Assembly (NCBI GenBank): GCA_016125275.1
Contig: WGMB01000007.1
Span: 372,001 to 436,000 of the forward strand
Reading direction: 5' to 3'
DNA: 64,000 nt
Source: Acidobacteriota bacterium
Lineage (GTDB): Bacteria; Acidobacteriota; Terriglobia; Bryobacterales; UBA6623
In this document: piece by piece, positions 62,037 through 64,000 of the stretch
How positions within the stretch are numbered: position 1 is the first letter of the stretch
How the letters are laid out: each line of letters begins with the position of its first letter
Made by a program: the position numbers and the translations under genes
Notes under the pieces: model-generated
The model's input: the letters and a program-made list of their open reading frames with translations, nothing else
Databases searched by the model: none
What the model was told of the DNA's origin: nothing

Positions 62037-62195
62037 CGATTCTCCAGCCTTCGACGATAAATGGGACAGGCGCCGCCCACGAGGCGTAGCGCCGGAGGCG
62101 CCCGATCGAGAGTCCGTGCAAGCTCCCAGCCGGAGACCCGGCCCGGCTCGCCCGTCTCCCCTTCGTGTGTTTCCGATGGGCCAGGACGAAAGGTC

Positions 62196-63734
62196 ATGGA
62201 AACCAAGCCGCTCAAGATCTTGTTGATCGAGGACCAGGAGGCCGACGCCGCCGCCATCCAGCGGCTGCTCGAGCGAGCCCCGGAGCTCTCGGTCGATCTG
62301 GTGACCCGCGACAGCGCCACCGGCGGCTTGGCGGAGCTGTTCTGCAACGGCGCCGACTGCGTCCTGCTGGACTACCGCCTGGGCAACGTCGACGGTCTCG
62401 AGACGCTGTCGAAGATCCGCGGCCAGGGCGTCGACAGCCCGGTCGTCTTCGTCACCGGCGAGGGCAGCGAGGACGTCGCCGTGGACGCCCTGCGGCGCGG
62501 CGCCCAGGAGTACCTGGTCAAGTCCCACCTGAACCAGGAACGGCTGCGGCGCTCCATCCTCAACGCCACCCGCTCGGTCGAAAACGAGCGCCGCATGCGC
62601 CAGAAGCAGCAGGAGCTCGAGGAGTTCGTCTCGGTGGTGGCGCACGACCTGCAACAGCCCCTGTGCGCCATCAAGGGCAACGTGGAACTGCTGCGCGACT
62701 TCTACGGCGGCCAGCTCGACCGCCAGGGCCGCGAGTTCGTCGAGTCCGCCGTGCGCATGTCCACGCGGATGTCGCAGATGATCGAGGCCCTGCTCGGCTA
62801 CGCCCGCGTCGGCAGGGCTTCGCGGCGCCATCGCCCGGTGGACTTCAACCGCGCGGCAGAGGCCGCCCTAAGCTCGTTGAGCGAGCTCATCCGCGCCCGC
62901 TCCGCGGTCGTCGAAGTCGGCGAGCTGCCCACCGCCATGGGCGACGAAATCCTGCTCACTCAGTTGCTGCAGAACCTGGTGGCCAACGCCGTCAAGTTCT
63001 GCGAGGACGAGCCGCGGGTGGAGATCACCGGCGGGCTGGAGGGCTCGAACTGCCTGGTGCAGGTGCGCGACCACGGCATCGGCATCCCGGCCGATAAGCT
63101 CGAGGAGATCTTCGCCCCCTTCAAGCGACTGCACTCCCACCAGCGCTTCGAGGGCTCGGGCATTGGCCTGGCCACCTGCCGCCGCATCGTCGAAAACCAC
63201 ATGGGCCGCATCGGGGTGCGGTCGGAAGAGGGCGCCGGCTCGACCTTCTGGTTCACCGTGCCGGCCTTCCAGCAGGAGGCGACCCGCCACGCGCGCGTTC
63301 TGATCGCCGATGACGAGGAGGAGATCGTCCGGCTGACGGCCGCGGCGCTCGAGCTGCACGGCTACGAGACGTGCACCGCCACGAGCTGTCGCGACGCGGC
63401 CGAGATCCTCTCCCGCGAGGCCGTGGACCTGATGATCGCCGACGTCAACTTCCCCGGCGAAGACGGCCTGGCGTTCATCCGTGAGACCCAGCGCGGCGCC
63501 TCGCCGCCGCCCATCCTGGCCATCTCCGGCGGCGGCGCCACCGAATCTCCCGGCTCTCTGCTCTACCAGGCCCGCTGCGCCGGCGCCAGCCGCGTCCTCT
63601 CCAAGCCGTTCGACATGGACAAGCTCCTGCGCGCCGTCCGCGTGCTCATCGATGACGCTCCCCCGCCCGAGCTCACTCCCGCTCTCTCCGACGGGGCCGG
63701 AGCGCGGGAGAGCGGCGAGCATCTTCCCGGCTAG
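62196..63734 (+). CDS. Hybrid signal protein: receiver, histidine kinase, receiver
   Basis: 512 residues. REC1 (about 5-125): DQEAD, phospho-acceptor Asp in VLLDYRLGNVDG, Lys in LVKSHL. HisKA has VSVVAHDLQQPLCAIKGNVELL with the phospho-acceptor His. HATPase has QNLVANAVKFCEDEP, HGIGIPADKLEEIFAPFKRLHS and GSGIGLATCRRIV. REC2 (about 365-485): IADDEEEIV, Asp in LMIADVNFPGEDG, Lys in LSKPFDMD. No membrane helix, so soluble; the input is probably phosphotransfer from another kinase. ATG 62196 is close behind AAAGG. Confidence 0.93.
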   Translation: METKPLKILLIEDQEADAAAIQRLLERAPELSVDLVTRDSATGGLAELFCNGADCVLLDYRLGNVDGLETLSKIRGQGVDSPVVFVTGEGSEDVAVDALRRGAQEYLVKSHLNQERLRRSILNATRSVENERRMRQKQQELEEFVSVVAHDLQQPLCAIKGNVELLRDFYGGQLDRQGREFVESAVRMSTRMSQMIEALLGYARVGRASRRHRPVDFNRAAEAALSSLSELIRARSAVVEVGELPTAMGDEILLTQLLQNLVANAVKFCEDEPRVEITGGLEGSNCLVQVRDHGIGIPADKLEEIFAPFKRLHSHQRFEGSGIGLATCRRIVENHMGRIGVRSEEGAGSTFWFTVPAFQQEATRHARVLIADDEEEIVRLTAAALELHGYETCTATSCRDAAEILSREAVDLMIADVNFPGEDGLAFIRETQRGASPPPILAISGGGATESPGSLLYQARCAGASRVLSKPFDMDKLLRAVRVLIDDAPPPELTPALSDGAGARESGEHLPG

Positions 63735-63799
63735 CGGGCCTCGTCGTGGGCCGCCCGGTTGACCGCCCGCCGAGCCGAATGAAATCATGAGCCTTGCCC

Positions 63800-64000
63800 A
63801 TGGCTCAGGTCGATCAAGCGGTTCTGGGACTCGTCCAGATGTCCTGCGAGGCCGATCCGGCGCGCAATCTCGCCAAGGCTCTCGACAGGATTCGGGAAGC
63901 GGCCGCGCGCGGCGCGCAGATCATCTGCACCCAGGAACTGTTCCTCACCCAGTACTTCTGCCAGGAGGAGAACGCCGATCTGTTCGACCTGGCCGAGCCG
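63800..64000 (+). CDS. aguB: Carbon-nitrogen hydrolase, AguB-like (3' truncated by window edge)
   Basis: Only the first 67 residues are in the window. MAQVDQAVLGLVQMSCEADPARNL is followed by IREAAARGAQIICTQELFLTQYFCQEENADLFDLAEP, which matches the start of N-carbamoylputrescine amidase, including the catalytic Glu in CTQELF. The product would convert N-carbamoylputrescine to putrescine. The agmatine deiminase AguA that should accompany it would lie outside the window. ATG 63800 has no clear ribosome site. Confidence 0.85.
   Translation, partial: MAQVDQAVLGLVQMSCEADPARNLAKALDRIREAAARGAQIICTQELFLTQYFCQEENADLFDLAEP

Noticed and set aside
62037-62195. Possible cobalamin riboswitch (AGCCGGAGACC near the end)
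   Set aside because: The other conserved blocks are absent, and the downstream gene is a signalling protein.
1-64000. CRISPR arrays, insertion sequences, prophage or integrase genes
   Set aside because: No regular repeat-spacer array, transposase motif or integrase was seen on either strand.

Overview
The window is a high-GC, gene-dense bacterial chromosome segment. It has no rRNA, tRNA or CRISPR array that I can recognise, and no insertion sequence. The gene content fits Acidobacteriota best: an Oar-like TonB receptor with an N-terminal carboxypeptidase-regulatory domain, a DUF1501 protein, seven-heme TPR cytochromes, FG-GAP lipoproteins, Tat-exported SelA-like PLP enzymes and a DUF7948-like protein. 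That placement is inference; no phylogenetic marker was tested.

Layout. Positions 1-8.2 kb hold a partial di-heme oxidoreductase, an SDR, a Uma2 protein, aquaporin Z, SerB, a DUF6765-like secreted protein, DUF1501 and two small genes. Positions 8.2-19.5 kb are a nine-gene minus-strand block. It runs from a Tat-signal protein of unknown function through a small FtsH-exodomain-like membrane protein, two exported SelA-like PLP enzymes and two exported COG3964-type amidohydrolases. It ends with a membrane TPR protein, an SGNH hydrolase and a seven-heme TPR cytochrome. Diverging from it, 19.7-26.1 kb carries a CbiX/DUF362-like fusion, then a sodium symporter, an MBL hydrolase and two lipoproteins as an operon. 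Positions 26.1-31 kb carry ribE, ribD, ftsY and a Cpx-like two-component pair, facing a Spy/CpxP-like gene, a Thr-rich secreted protein and a PQQ-type beta-propeller.

Positions 34.1-37.8 kb encode a heterodimeric ABC exporter, followed by a second seven-heme TPR cytochrome. The TonB receptor at 39.7-42.9 kb is frame-broken exactly at a perfect 28-bp palindrome. Positions 43.5-57.7 kb hold an alpha/beta hydrolase, AcpH, an HtrA protease with a strong terminator, an orphan DUF7948-like protein, an esterase lipoprotein, a methyltransferase, a DASS transporter, a GT87-like protein, an M50 protease, Ku, an agmatinase/guanidine-hydrolase-like protein and a hypothetical. Positions 57.7-64 kb hold a sulfatase interrupted by one in-frame TAG, thiG, pcm, an APC permease, a REC-HisKA-REC hybrid and the start of an AguB-like amidase.

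Two themes stand out. First, several genes have a -10-like hexamer 8-11 bases before the start codon and no Shine-Dalgarno site, which suggests leaderless mRNAs. Second, the 8-19.5 kb block looks like an exported, duplicated form of a pathway usually seen as cytoplasmic (COG3964 amidohydrolase plus SelA-like PLP enzyme), joined to a membrane/TPR/cytochrome module.
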